From positions 1-46,785 of the forward strand of contig JAJUGK010000002.1 in the NCBI GenBank assembly GCA_029268205.1: a stretch of DNA of 46,785 nt, read 5' to 3'. How positions within the stretch are numbered: position 1 is the first letter of the stretch; each line of letters starts with the position of its first letter. The position numbers were made by a program, and so were the translations under genes. The stretch is from Nocardioidaceae bacterium (GTDB lineage Bacteria; Actinomycetota; Actinomycetes; Propionibacteriales; Nocardioidaceae). The notes under the pieces are model-generated. The model made no database searches, was not told where the DNA came from, and worked only from the letters and a program-made list of their open reading frames with translations. This document shows positions 16,466 to 25,022 of this stretch, one piece after another.

Positions 16466-17652
16466 GTCTCCACTCCGGCCATCGCGAGGAAGTGCCGCAG
16501 GCGAGACTGGGCGAGATCGGGATCGGCCAGTGCACCGGCATGGTCAGCCAGCGCAAACACCCGCGCCAGGTGGGGCACCGAGCGCATCGTTTCCGCCCCG
16601 GCAAGCATCCGGAAGTGATCCTGGTGCCCATTGAGCCAGGCCAGGAACACAACGCCGGTCTTGTAGGCCGACGTCGGCGCGGCGAACAGGTGCCGTGCCA
16701 GCGGCACCGTCGGCTCGAGGATGTCGACGAACCCCTCCGCATCCCCGTCGTCGAGGCGAGCGAGCGCGACCCGCGCCGGAACAGCGAGGGCATCGAACAC
16801 CCCCAGGAGCGCGTCGCTGTGGCCCTGATCGTCTCCCCGGATCAGATCGACGTAATTGAAGTCATCACCCGTATGCATACGCACCTCGGGTGGCAGGAGC
16901 CGACGCACTGCGACCTCGCGTTCGGCGTCGAGCAACGAGATCTTGACCCCGACCACCGTCGCGCGATGACGCTGGACGATCCGGAGGAAGGTCTCCTGCG
17001 CAGCGTCGAGATCTCGGTCGCCCCAATACCCGGCGAGGTCGGGATCGAAGCTCTCGCCCAGCCAGTGCAGGAAGACCGGGCCGGATGCGACCGCGAGCAC
17101 GGCGTCGTACACCCGCTCGTAGTCGTCGGCACCGCGGGCGTGCGCGGCCAGGTGCCGGCTGGCCATCACGACGGGCGTCCCGCCGCACTGTTCCACCCAC
17201 GCCACCTGTTCCTGATAGGCCTCGATGATCCGGTCCAGGGTCAAGCCCTGGACACCGGACGGCAGCTGGTCCGTCTGCGCACCGCAGACCACGCGACCTC
17301 CCACTGCTCTCGCCTCCGCGCACGAGCGCCGGATGAGTTCACGCGCACCGTCCCAGCCGAGTCCCATGCCGCGCTGGGCGGTGTCCATCGCTTCGGCGAC
17401 ACCGAGTCCGATGCTCCACAGGTGGTGCCGGAAACGCAGGGTGGCGTCCCAGTCGACCGAGCTCGGCAACAGTCCGACCGGCTCCGCGAGAGGATCGAGG
17501 ACAACGTGCCCGGCGGCGTAGACCGAACGACTGGCGGGAGGGACCCCACCGAGCCTGTCGATCTGGTCGAAGCTGGAGCCACGCCGTCCGAGCACGTGGG
17601 TGATCAGCTCACCGTCCGGCCCGGGCAACCGGATCGAGGAGGTGCCGCTCAC
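16462..17652 (-). CDS. DUF993 family protein (dihydrodipicolinate-synthase-like TIM barrel)
   Basis: 396 residues from GTG 17652, which overlaps the CoA-transferase stop as GTGA; an earlier in-frame start would lie inside that gene. The sequence matches DUF993, annotated as dihydrodipicolinate-synthase-like and never assigned a reaction to my knowledge. Conserved-looking segments are AGHVVLDP, LGVAEAMDTAQRGMGLGW, CGAQTDQL, FLHWLGESFDP, VGVKISLLD (a lysine where class I aldolases carry their Schiff-base residue) and MHTGDDFNY. Direct neighbours are the sugar isomerase and glycerate kinase, so a retro-aldol cleavage of an oxidised sugar derivative is an attractive guess. That is inference from fold and position only. 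Confidence 0.78.
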   Translation of the reverse strand: MSGTSSIRLPGPDGELITHVLGRRGSSFDQIDRLGGVPPASRSVYAAGHVVLDPLAEPVGLLPSSVDWDATLRFRHHLWSIGLGVAEAMDTAQRGMGLGWDGARELIRRSCAEARAVGGRVVCGAQTDQLPSGVQGLTLDRIIEAYQEQVAWVEQCGGTPVVMASRHLAAHARGADDYERVYDAVLAVASGPVFLHWLGESFDPDLAGYWGDRDLDAAQETFLRIVQRHRATVVGVKISLLDAEREVAVRRLLPPEVRMHTGDDFNYVDLIRGDDQGHSDALLGVFDALAVPARVALARLDDGDAEGFVDILEPTVPLARHLFAAPTSAYKTGVVFLAWLNGHQDHFRMLAGAETMRSVPHLARVFALADHAGALADPDLAQSRLRHFLAMAGVET

Positions 17653-19283
17653 GCCCCCTGCTCCTTGCCAGCCCGGTACGAAGCACGCCACTGCTCTCCG
17701 AGAGGAGCATCCGTGAAAATCGCGGGGTGCATGGGCTTCACGTCGGCTGGCACCTCGACCCAGTCACCGAGATGCGCCAGGACGTCGCGCTCCAGGTCGA
17801 TGCCTGGGGCGACCTCCTCCAGCCGTAACCCGTTCTCACCCAGACTGAAGACCGCTCGCTCCGTCACGTAAAGCACACGTTGTCCGCGCAGGCGGGCCTG
17901 CTCGGCGCTGAAGGTGACCTGCTCGACCTCGTCCACGAACTTCGGGTGCTTGCCGTCCGCCCGGAGGTCCAGGAGTCCCGCGCCCGGCACCGCCTGAAGC
18001 CCGCCAGCGTTGAACGTCCCGCAGAACACTACGGTCGCGGCGTTCTGCGAGATGTTCACGAATCCCCCGGTGCCGACGACTCGCTTGTTGAACTTCGAGA
18101 CGTTGACGTTCCCGTACCTGTCGATCTGCGCGAATCCCAGGAAGGTGATGTCGAGCCCGCCACCGTCGTAGAAGTCGAACTGGTAGGGCTGATCGAGCAC
18201 AGCTGCGGGATTGGTGGAGACACCGAAGATCACGCCGCGGGCCGGGACACCACCCACCAGCCCCTGCTCCACGGTCAGCGTGAACAGGTCCGACCATCCC
18301 TCCTCGGCCGCGACAGTGGCGACCCCGTCGGCGATGCCAACGCCGAGGTTCACGACATCTCCGTCGCGGATCTCGGCGAGAGCCCGGCGGGCGACGACTT
18401 TGCGCTGGTCGAGGATGAACGGCTCGAGATGACTGAGGGCCTGCTTGAACTGCCCGGAGTAGGCAGGGTTGTATGCACCTTCCACCGTCTGTTGCTGTTC
18501 GGGGTGAACGACCACGACGTCGACGCAGATGCCGGGCACCTCCACCGACCGGGGCGGCAAAGAACCGGCCTGCGCGACGTACTTCACCTGAGCGACCACC
18601 AATCCACCGGAGTTGCGGGTGGCCTGTGCGATCGAAAGCATCTCCAGGTTCGCCGCTTCGTGCTCCAGCGAGAGGTTCCCCTTCTCATCGGCGACGGTGG
18701 CGCGAATGAAGCAGACATCCAGATCGAGGCTCGGATAGAAGAGCCACTCGCGACCACCGACCTCGACGACCTCGATGAGCTCCTCGGTGGTCACCTCGTT
18801 CAGCTTCCCGCCCTCCAAGCGAGGGTCGCAGAAGGTCCCCAGCCCGACGTGCGTCAGGACTCCGGGACGTCGACCTGCGATCTCCCGGAAGAGCTGGCTC
18901 ATCACGCCTTGAGGGAAGTTGTAGGCCTCGAACTCGTTATTGATGACCATCGTGCTCATTCGCGGCGCCATGCCCCAGTTGCCAGCGATGATCCGACGGG
19001 CCAGTCCGGGGTGGGCGAGAAGATCCATACCCCCACCCGCGCGGTCCCCGATGCCGGTGGTGTGGACCAATGTGAGGTCACCGGGGCCACCGGATTCGCG
19101 GTACCGCCGGCCGAGCGCGGAGAGCAGGAGGTCCGGTTCCACGAGGCCACCCCCCGATCCGCCGATGGCGACCGTGTCACCCGGACGGACCATCCCGACT
19201 GCTTCGTCGGCGTGGAGGAACAGCGGCCCGCCGCGCACTCGCCGGGACGGCCGGGACGAGACTGCGGAAGCGGACAGGGACAT
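17649..19283 (-). CDS. Acyl-CoA:carboxylate CoA-transferase (family I, propionate/acetate type)
   Basis: 544 residues from ATG 19283, chosen because GGAGGAG stands six bases upstream. An ATG at 19313 overlapping the SDR stop is possible but lacks this site. It is a fused alpha-beta family I CoA-transferase: the alpha half has GDTVAIGGSGGG near 36 and the beta half has VNLGVGIADGVATVA near 311. The catalytic glutamate is Glu339 in LTVEQGLVGG, and the late GLQAVPGAG segment fits the YdiF/propionate CoA-transferase type. It moves CoA between short acyl groups, activating a carboxylate without ATP. In a sugar-importer cluster this implies an acyl-CoA branch, together with the crotonase two genes upstream. 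Confidence 0.87.
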   Translation of the reverse strand: MSLSASAVSSRPSRRVRGGPLFLHADEAVGMVRPGDTVAIGGSGGGLVEPDLLLSALGRRYRESGGPGDLTLVHTTGIGDRAGGGMDLLAHPGLARRIIAGNWGMAPRMSTMVINNEFEAYNFPQGVMSQLFREIAGRRPGVLTHVGLGTFCDPRLEGGKLNEVTTEELIEVVEVGGREWLFYPSLDLDVCFIRATVADEKGNLSLEHEAANLEMLSIAQATRNSGGLVVAQVKYVAQAGSLPPRSVEVPGICVDVVVVHPEQQQTVEGAYNPAYSGQFKQALSHLEPFILDQRKVVARRALAEIRDGDVVNLGVGIADGVATVAAEEGWSDLFTLTVEQGLVGGVPARGVIFGVSTNPAAVLDQPYQFDFYDGGGLDITFLGFAQIDRYGNVNVSKFNKRVVGTGGFVNISQNAATVVFCGTFNAGGLQAVPGAGLLDLRADGKHPKFVDEVEQVTFSAEQARLRGQRVLYVTERAVFSLGENGLRLEEVAPGIDLERDVLAHLGDWVEVPADVKPMHPAIFTDAPLGEQWRASYRAGKEQGA

Positions 19284-19309
19284 GGAATCTCCTCCAGTGA
19301 GTGCGGTGG

Positions 19310-20077
19310 TCATGCCATGACTCCGCCGCCGTTGACGTGCAGAGTCTGGCCGTGGATGAAGGACGCGCCGTCGCCCGCGAGGAAGACGACTGCGGGGGCG
19401 ACCTCCTCCGCGCGTCCCATTCGCCGAGCGACGAGCCCGCTCGTGCGCTCGCGGGTGAGCTCCTCGTCGAAGGTGGCGTCCGTCATCGGCGTGACGATCG
19501 GGCCCGGGGCCACAGCGTTGACCCGGATGTCCGGCCCGAGCTCGCGAGCCATCGCACGAGTCAACCCGAGCACCCCAGCCTTGGCGGCACAGTAACTGGC
19601 GAACTCCGCCGCTCCGCGCATCGCCAATTGGGAGGAGATGTTGACGATGACACCGCCGCCGCGTCCGAGCATCCGCTCGGCCGCGTGCCGTGACACGATG
19701 AACACCCCATCGAGGTCCACGGCCAACGTGTGACGCCACTGCTCCAGCGTCATCTCGGTGATCGCGGCTGGGGCCATCACTCCAGCGTTGTTCACCACGA
19801 CGTCCAGCGGACCCAGGGCGCTCTCAGCGGCGTCGATGAAGCCTGCTGTCTGGTCCCAGTCGGTCACGTCGCCCTCGACGACGACTGCAGGGGCCCCTGC
19901 CGCTATAAGCTCCGCAGCAAGCTCGTCAGCTGCTGCAGCCTGCCCGAGATGATGGATCGCCACCGCAGCACCCGCGGCAGCCAGGCCACGGCAGATCTCG
20001 ACACCGAGACCGCCGGGCGCACCCGTCACCAGAACCCGGCGGCCGGCCAGGTCACCGACATCGGCAGATCTGGTCAT
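19310..20077 (-). CDS. Short-chain dehydrogenase/reductase
   Basis: 255 residues from ATG 20077 (ATGA overlap with the aldehyde dehydrogenase stop). Classical SDR features: the cofactor motif TGAPGGLG (18-25), NNAG (96-99), Ser148/149 in NISSQ, and the catalytic Tyr162 and Lys166 in SYCAAK. The C-terminal GQTLHVNGGG is typical of FabG-like members. After the cofactor strand the sequence reads AIHHLGQ, with no acidic residue at the end of strand beta-2, which would fit NADP rather than NAD. It probably oxidises a secondary alcohol, or reduces a semialdehyde (for example to glycerate) for the kinase further along. Substrate unknown. Confidence 0.88.
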   Translation of the reverse strand: MTRSADVGDLAGRRVLVTGAPGGLGVEICRGLAAAGAAVAIHHLGQAAAADELAAELIAAGAPAVVVEGDVTDWDQTAGFIDAAESALGPLDVVVNNAGVMAPAAITEMTLEQWRHTLAVDLDGVFIVSRHAAERMLGRGGGVIVNISSQLAMRGAAEFASYCAAKAGVLGLTRAMARELGPDIRVNAVAPGPIVTPMTDATFDEELTRERTSGLVARRMGRAEEVAPAVVFLAGDGASFIHGQTLHVNGGGVMA

Positions 20078-21606
20078 CGCGCGTACCAGGCCGGGCGCGA
20101 GCCGCGGAACATCTGGACGGTCTTCAGGTCGGTGAACAGCTCCATCCCCTCGCGTCCGAACTCCGCACCGAAGCCGCTGTCCCGACGTCCACCGAGCGGA
20201 AGCTCGGGGTATGCGTCCGTCGATCCGTTGACCCACACGGTGCCCAGGTCGAGACCCAGCGTGAGCTCCAACGCCTCGTCCACGTCACGGGTCCAGATCG
20301 ATGCCGCCAGACCGAAGCGCTGGTCGTTTGCCCGTTCCACGACGGACGGAAGGTCGCCGAAGGACTGCACGGTCGTGACGGGACCGAAGAACTCCTCCTG
20401 GATAGCGTGGTTGTTGTCGCTCTCCGCCATCAGGAGCGTCGGCGCGAGGTACGGACCGGCCGTCCCCGCGTCGACGGCGGCAGCCGATCCGCCTGCGACC
20501 AGCCGTGCGCCCTCTCCGACAGCACGAGAAACTCCGCTCTGGATCGCGGCGAAGTGCTGCTCCGAGATCAGCGGACCCATCTCGGTGGCGTCCTGGTAGG
20601 GATCGCCCAGGCGGATGCTCCTTGCACCGGCGGCGAGTCGCTCCGCCAGCTCGTTGGCGATGGCTTCATCCGCGAGGATCCGCGAACCTGCCACGCACAC
20701 CTGACCCTGGTTGAAGTACGAGGAGAAGAGGATGCCCGCCACCGCGTCGTCGAGGTCGGCGTTGCGGGTGACAATCACGGGCGTCTTGCCGCCTGCCTCG
20801 ATCGCGACGCGCTTCAGCCGCACCTCACCCGCACCGGCCGCGATGTGACGACCCGTCGTAGTGGACCCGGTGAAGCTGATGACATCCGTATGCCGGTGGC
20901 GCACGAGGCTCGCCCCCGTCGCGCCCTCGCCGAGGATGACCGACAGCGCACCGGGCTCAAGGCCCGACTCGTAAAGGACCGCGGCGACCGCTAGCGCCGT
21001 GAGAGGCGTGAGCGGGCTCGGCTTGAGGACGACGCTGCACCCTGCCGCCAACGCCGGCGGCAGCTTCTGCCCGAGGATACCGAGCGGGAAGTTGAACGGG
21101 ACGATCAGTCCTGCCACTCCCACGGGCTCGCGGAGGGTGAAGGCGAAGACGTCGGGGGCGATGTCGCGCTGTGTCCGGCCGGTGACGTCCCGCGCCAGAC
21201 CGGCGAAGTACTCGAAGGCGTTTACGGTCGCCGCCACCTCGCCGCGCGCCTCGCGGATCGGCTTTCCGTTCTCGGCGACGAGCAGACGCGCCAACGCTTC
21301 GGACCGCTCCTCGATCTTCATCGCCGCGCGGCTCAGCACCTTCGCTCGATCGCGACCCGTCGTACGGCCCCACGCGCCTCCTCGGACGGCAGCTCGTGCG
21401 GCGGCGACCGCCGGGTCCACGTGGGCATCACCGGTGTCGATACCGGAGAAGAGGGCGCGACCGTCCGCGGGGCTGATCCGGGCAGGGAGCTCGTCGTCGG
21501 CGGGCATTGCCTGACCTGCGACGAGGGATGCCACCCGTGGCACACCGTCGCGCTCCCCCAGGAACGCCGGGCCGAGCACGGTCAGATCGACGGGAGAGGT
21601 GTTCAC
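20074..21606 (-). CDS. Aldehyde dehydrogenase
   Basis: 510 residues, GTG start with AAGGAG seven bases upstream and a GTGA overlap with the crotonase stop. The NAD(P)-dependent aldehyde dehydrogenase residues are all present: Asn172 (VPFNFPLG), Lys195 (VLKPSP), Glu270 (IEAGGKTP, usually ELGGK) and catalytic Cys304 (GQVCVAGSR). The GSTTTG cofactor turn and the C-terminal LPLGGRRDSGFGAEFG are also seen. Most similar in pattern to vanillin/benzaldehyde- and succinate-semialdehyde-type members. It probably oxidises the aldehyde made by the GMC enzyme to a carboxylate, the substrate class needed by the CoA-transferase. Confidence 0.9.
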   Translation of the reverse strand: MNTSPVDLTVLGPAFLGERDGVPRVASLVAGQAMPADDELPARISPADGRALFSGIDTGDAHVDPAVAAARAAVRGGAWGRTTGRDRAKVLSRAAMKIEERSEALARLLVAENGKPIREARGEVAATVNAFEYFAGLARDVTGRTQRDIAPDVFAFTLREPVGVAGLIVPFNFPLGILGQKLPPALAAGCSVVLKPSPLTPLTALAVAAVLYESGLEPGALSVILGEGATGASLVRHRHTDVISFTGSTTTGRHIAAGAGEVRLKRVAIEAGGKTPVIVTRNADLDDAVAGILFSSYFNQGQVCVAGSRILADEAIANELAERLAAGARSIRLGDPYQDATEMGPLISEQHFAAIQSGVSRAVGEGARLVAGGSAAAVDAGTAGPYLAPTLLMAESDNNHAIQEEFFGPVTTVQSFGDLPSVVERANDQRFGLAASIWTRDVDEALELTLGLDLGTVWVNGSTDAYPELPLGGRRDSGFGAEFGREGMELFTDLKTVQMFRGSRPAWYAR

Positions 21607-22397
21607 GAGTTCGCTCCTTCGGCGTCGTGGCGGGGCTGTACGTTGCGCGCGGCGCGCGCCGCGGCCTTGCGATCGAGGAAGTCCTGCTTGCGTGCCCGAG
21701 AGCTCTCCAGACCTGCGGTGTACGCCGCGATCGCACTCTCCTGGGAGAGCTCCCGCTCGAAGTCGCCCAGCAGTTGCTTGGAGAGCGCGACTGCACGCGG
21801 CTCAGCTGCAGCGAGGCGCGTGAGCACAGCGTCGACAGCACCCTCCAGGTCGGCCGCTTGCACCGCGTTGCTCACCACCAGCAGTTCGGCGGCGCGCGCG
21901 CCACTGATCAGCTCACCGGTCAGGAGGAGGTGGCGGGTCACCCCGAGACCCGCGACGGCGACGAGCCGCGCGAGGCCGCCCCACGAGGGCAGGTTGCCCA
22001 AGCCGAGCTCCGGCAGGCCCAATCGGGCATCGTGGGTCGCTATTCGGACGTCGCAGGCCAAGGCCAACTCGAATCCGCCGCCGATCGCCGTGCCCTCGAT
22101 GGCTGCCACGCTGGGTTGTGGCAGTCCCGCGAGACGACGGAACGCCCGCTTGCCGAGCTCGGAGAGTTCCGCCGCGACGTCGTGTGGCGGCGCAACCCAG
22201 TCGGCGATGTCGGCTCCGGCGCTGAAGGTCCCACCGGCGCCACGCACCACCACCACCTTGGCGGTTGGATCTGCTTCGATCGCGCTCACGGCCTCGTCGA
22301 GGTCCACAAGCATCGCGCGGTCGATCGCGTTGCGTTTGGCAGGGCGCTCCAGGGTCAGGGTCGCCACGCCGGCGGTCACCGACACGGACACAGACAT
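21603..22397 (-). CDS. Enoyl-CoA hydratase/isomerase (crotonase family)
   Basis: 264 residues. The oxyanion-hole segments GTFSAGADIADW (56-67) and IEGTAIGGGFELALACD (100-116) are present. Both catalytic glutamates of classical enoyl-CoA hydratase are there: Glu110 (GGGFELA) and Glu130 (LPELGLG). It should therefore hydrate a 2-enoyl-CoA, or act as a mechanistically similar lyase. It is the first enzyme gene after the importer and overlaps the aldehyde dehydrogenase by GTGA. The C-terminus (RKQDFLDRKAAARAARNVQ) is typical of the family's trimerisation helix followed by a disordered tail. Confidence 0.88.
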   Translation of the reverse strand: MSVSVSVTAGVATLTLERPAKRNAIDRAMLVDLDEAVSAIEADPTAKVVVVRGAGGTFSAGADIADWVAPPHDVAAELSELGKRAFRRLAGLPQPSVAAIEGTAIGGGFELALACDVRIATHDARLGLPELGLGNLPSWGGLARLVAVAGLGVTRHLLLTGELISGARAAELLVVSNAVQAADLEGAVDAVLTRLAAAEPRAVALSKQLLGDFERELSQESAIAAYTAGLESSRARKQDFLDRKAAARAARNVQPRHDAEGANS

Positions 22398-22448
22398 CAG
22401 GGGTAACTCCTTGGGGTCGAAGGGGCGGCGGCCCGATTGGGCCGGTGC

Positions 22449-23444
22449 TCAGGTACGAGAGCGCTTGGCGAGTTGGTCGACCAGGAGCGCGAGGATGATG
22501 GCGGCACCGACGGCCACCTGCTGGTAGAACGCCTGCACGTTCAGCGAGGTCAGACCGGCAGTGAGGGTGGCGATGAGGATCGCCCCGAAGGCAGCGCCTG
22601 CCATGCTCCCCTCGCCCCCGGCGAGCTTGGTGCCGCCCATCACGGTGGCGGCGATGGCGGTCAGGAGCAGGTCGGCACCGAGCGTCGGGTCAGCGGCGCC
22701 GAGGCGCGCGGTGAGGATCGCACCCGCGAGGCCCGCTGCCGCCCCCGCGACCACGTAGGCGGTCGCGGTGTGCCGGCCGACCGAGATGCCCGCCAGCCGA
22801 GCTACCTCGGCGTTCCCGCCGATCGCGATCAGGTACTCCCCGAAAAGGGTGTACTTCAGGACCAGGACGGAGGCGATGGTGAGAACGGTGAAGAGCACGA
22901 CCGGGATCGGGATACCCGCGATACCGCCCGCGAGCGCGTCCTCGAACGGCACGGGAATCCCGTACACGGCCTGTCCGCCAGCGATGATCAGCGCCAGTCC
23001 CGCGTAAATGCTCATCGTGCCGAGCGTCACGATGAACGGAGTGATCCCGGTGACGGTGATGAGGAGCCCATTGACCAATCCACAGAGCGCCCCGACAGCC
23101 AGCGCACCGAGGATCGCGAGCGCTGGTGACGTCTGCTGGGAGAACAGACCGGCGCAGACCGCTGACACCGCGACCGTCGAACCGATTGAGAGATCGATGC
23201 CTCCGGTGAGGAGAACATAGGTCTGACCTAGGGCCAATATCCCCACCACGGACGCCTGCAGGAGCACGTTCATGAGGTTGTTGGCCTCGAAGAAGAACGG
23301 CCGCGCGGCGCCGAAACCCACGACCAGCGCGATGATGACCGCGATCAGGCCGCCCTGCCGGGCGATGGTGCCGAGGCGGGCACGCACCACAGAGCCGACT
23401 GCGGGAGTGGTGGGGACGACGGATGCTGCTGGGGAGTGGGACAC
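22449..23444 (-). CDS. CUT2-type sugar ABC transporter permease (RbsC-like)
   Basis: 331 residues from GTG 23444, eight bases after GAAGGAA; an upstream in-frame start would extend it without adding family sequence. It is an inner-membrane permease with eight or more hydrophobic segments. Family landmarks are the loop LTGGIDLSIGSTVAVSAV near 98, VNGLLITVTGITPFIVTLGTM, and GGNAEVARLAGISVGR, which contacts the ATPase. The IAATVMGGTKLAGGEGSMAGAAFGA stretch is typical of ribose/allose-class permeases. It is the single permease of the cluster's importer and would work as a homodimer with the double ATPase encoded 46 bases upstream. Confidence 0.92.
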   Translation of the reverse strand: MSHSPAASVVPTTPAVGSVVRARLGTIARQGGLIAVIIALVVGFGAARPFFFEANNLMNVLLQASVVGILALGQTYVLLTGGIDLSIGSTVAVSAVCAGLFSQQTSPALAILGALAVGALCGLVNGLLITVTGITPFIVTLGTMSIYAGLALIIAGGQAVYGIPVPFEDALAGGIAGIPIPVVLFTVLTIASVLVLKYTLFGEYLIAIGGNAEVARLAGISVGRHTATAYVVAGAAAGLAGAILTARLGAADPTLGADLLLTAIAATVMGGTKLAGGEGSMAGAAFGAILIATLTAGLTSLNVQAFYQQVAVGAAIILALLVDQLAKRSRT

Positions 23445-23490
23445 GGGTTCGGTTCCTTCGATGCGAGCGGGACGGACTCGGAACTCAAGA

Positions 23491-24975
23491 TCATTCGGCG
23501 GCGGCATGGCGCACGACCTCCTCCTCGCTCAACTCCTCGCGAGAGAGCTCAGCGACCAGGCGTCCATCGCGCATGACGACCACGCGGTCGCTCATCGCGA
23601 GCACCTCCGGCAGGTCGGAGGAGATCATCAGGACGGCCTTGCCGCTCTCAGCCAACTGACGCATCAGATGGTGGATCTCGCCCTTAGCTCCGACGTCGAT
23701 GCCGCGGGTCGGCTCGTCGAAGATGTACACATCGCTGTCGTTGCGCAGCCATCGCGCGAGCACGACCTTCTGCTGATTTCCGCCCGAGAGCGTGCCGACG
23801 GGTTGGTCGACCTGCATCTTCGTGTTGAGCGGGCGCAGCCATTCGGCCGCCACCTCGCGCTGTCGGCGGCGACCGATCACGCCGAATCGGGACGGCGGGT
23901 CCATCAGCGTGACGTTGGATGCCGTCGACATGTGCAGGGCGAGACCCTGGTGCTTGCGGTCCTCGGTGATCAGTGCGATCCCGGCGGCGATCGCATCCGC
24001 GGGCCGATTGATACGGACGAGCTTGCCATGCACCCGCACGTCACCTGCACTGCGCCGGTCGGCGCCGACCACAGCACGCGCGAACTCGGTGCGGCCGGCG
24101 CCGACCATCCCAGCCATTCCGACGACCTCGCCGGCGCGGAGGGTGAGGGAGACGTCATGCACGACTCCGGGCACGGAGACGTTCTCCACCCGGAGGATCT
24201 CGTCACCCGGGGTTGTGTCCCCCTGGACGCCAAGCGCATCCAGGTCGCGGCCCACCATCAGCTGCACCAAGTCACGCTCAGAACGGACTTCCGCTCTCAA
24301 CCTGGTGCCGACAAGCGCACCGTCGCGCAGCGCCGTCACCCGATCGGAGAGTGCCAGCACCTCCTTGAGGCGATGGCTGACGTAGATGATCGCCCGGCCC
24401 TCCTCCCGGAGGGTGTCGATCACCGAGAAGAGACGCTCGCTTTCCGCCGAGGTGAGGGAGGCCGTCGGTTCGTCCATGATGATTACGCGCGCGTCCGTGC
24501 TCACCGCACGCGCCAACTCGATCAGCTGCTGCTGCGCGACGCTGAGCGCAGAGACCGGAACGTCGGCCGGAGCGTCGAACTTCAGCCGGTCCAGCGCGAG
24601 GCGTGCACGTTCGCGCGCCTCGCGCCAGTCCACGATGCCGACCTTGCTGCGCTCCCGACCCAGGACCAGGTTCTGGACCGCAGTGAGCTGCGGCACCAGA
24701 CTCAGCTCCTGGTGGACCATCGCGATCCCGGCCCGCATGGCATCGGACGGCCGGTCGAAGCGAACCTCCTGCCCGTCGACGTGCACCGAGCCAGAGTCCG
24801 GCTGCTGTACGCCGAAGATCGTCTTCAGGAGGGTCGACTTCCCCGCGCCGTTCTCCCCGAGCAGGGTGTGCACTTCCCCGGCGTACGCCGCGAAGCTCAC
24901 CCCTGACAGGGCGACCACGCCTGGGAAGGCCTTGGTCAGTCCGCGTGCCTCCAGAACAGGGGTCGCGTCGGTCAT
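23491..24975 (-). CDS. CUT2-type sugar ABC transporter ATP-binding protein (RbsA-like, two domains)
   Basis: 494 residues carrying two nucleotide-binding domains. Domain 1 (about 7-240) has Walker A GENGAGKST (40-48), signature region LSVAQQQ and Walker B VIIMDEPTASLT. Domain 2 (about 255-494) has the degenerate Walker A GMVGAGRTE, signature LSGGNQQK and Walker B VYIFDEPTRGID. A degenerate second P-loop is normal in RbsA/MglA/AlsA proteins. It powers import through the RbsC-like permease. It lies 47 bases after the binding-protein gene, completing a one-operon importer. Confidence 0.93.
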   Translation of the reverse strand: MTDATPVLEARGLTKAFPGVVALSGVSFAAYAGEVHTLLGENGAGKSTLLKTIFGVQQPDSGSVHVDGQEVRFDRPSDAMRAGIAMVHQELSLVPQLTAVQNLVLGRERSKVGIVDWREARERARLALDRLKFDAPADVPVSALSVAQQQLIELARAVSTDARVIIMDEPTASLTSAESERLFSVIDTLREEGRAIIYVSHRLKEVLALSDRVTALRDGALVGTRLRAEVRSERDLVQLMVGRDLDALGVQGDTTPGDEILRVENVSVPGVVHDVSLTLRAGEVVGMAGMVGAGRTEFARAVVGADRRSAGDVRVHGKLVRINRPADAIAAGIALITEDRKHQGLALHMSTASNVTLMDPPSRFGVIGRRRQREVAAEWLRPLNTKMQVDQPVGTLSGGNQQKVVLARWLRNDSDVYIFDEPTRGIDVGAKGEIHHLMRQLAESGKAVLMISSDLPEVLAMSDRVVVMRDGRLVAELSREELSEEEVVRHAAAE

Positions 24976-25022
24976 CTCCGGGTCACCTCTTCCGGCTCTC
25001 GTCTCGAGCGATCAGGTTCGGG

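Noticed and set aside
17880-19595. A 571-codon plus-strand open frame
   Set aside because: Antisense shadow of the CoA-transferase and SDR genes; no recognisable domain and no ribosome binding site.
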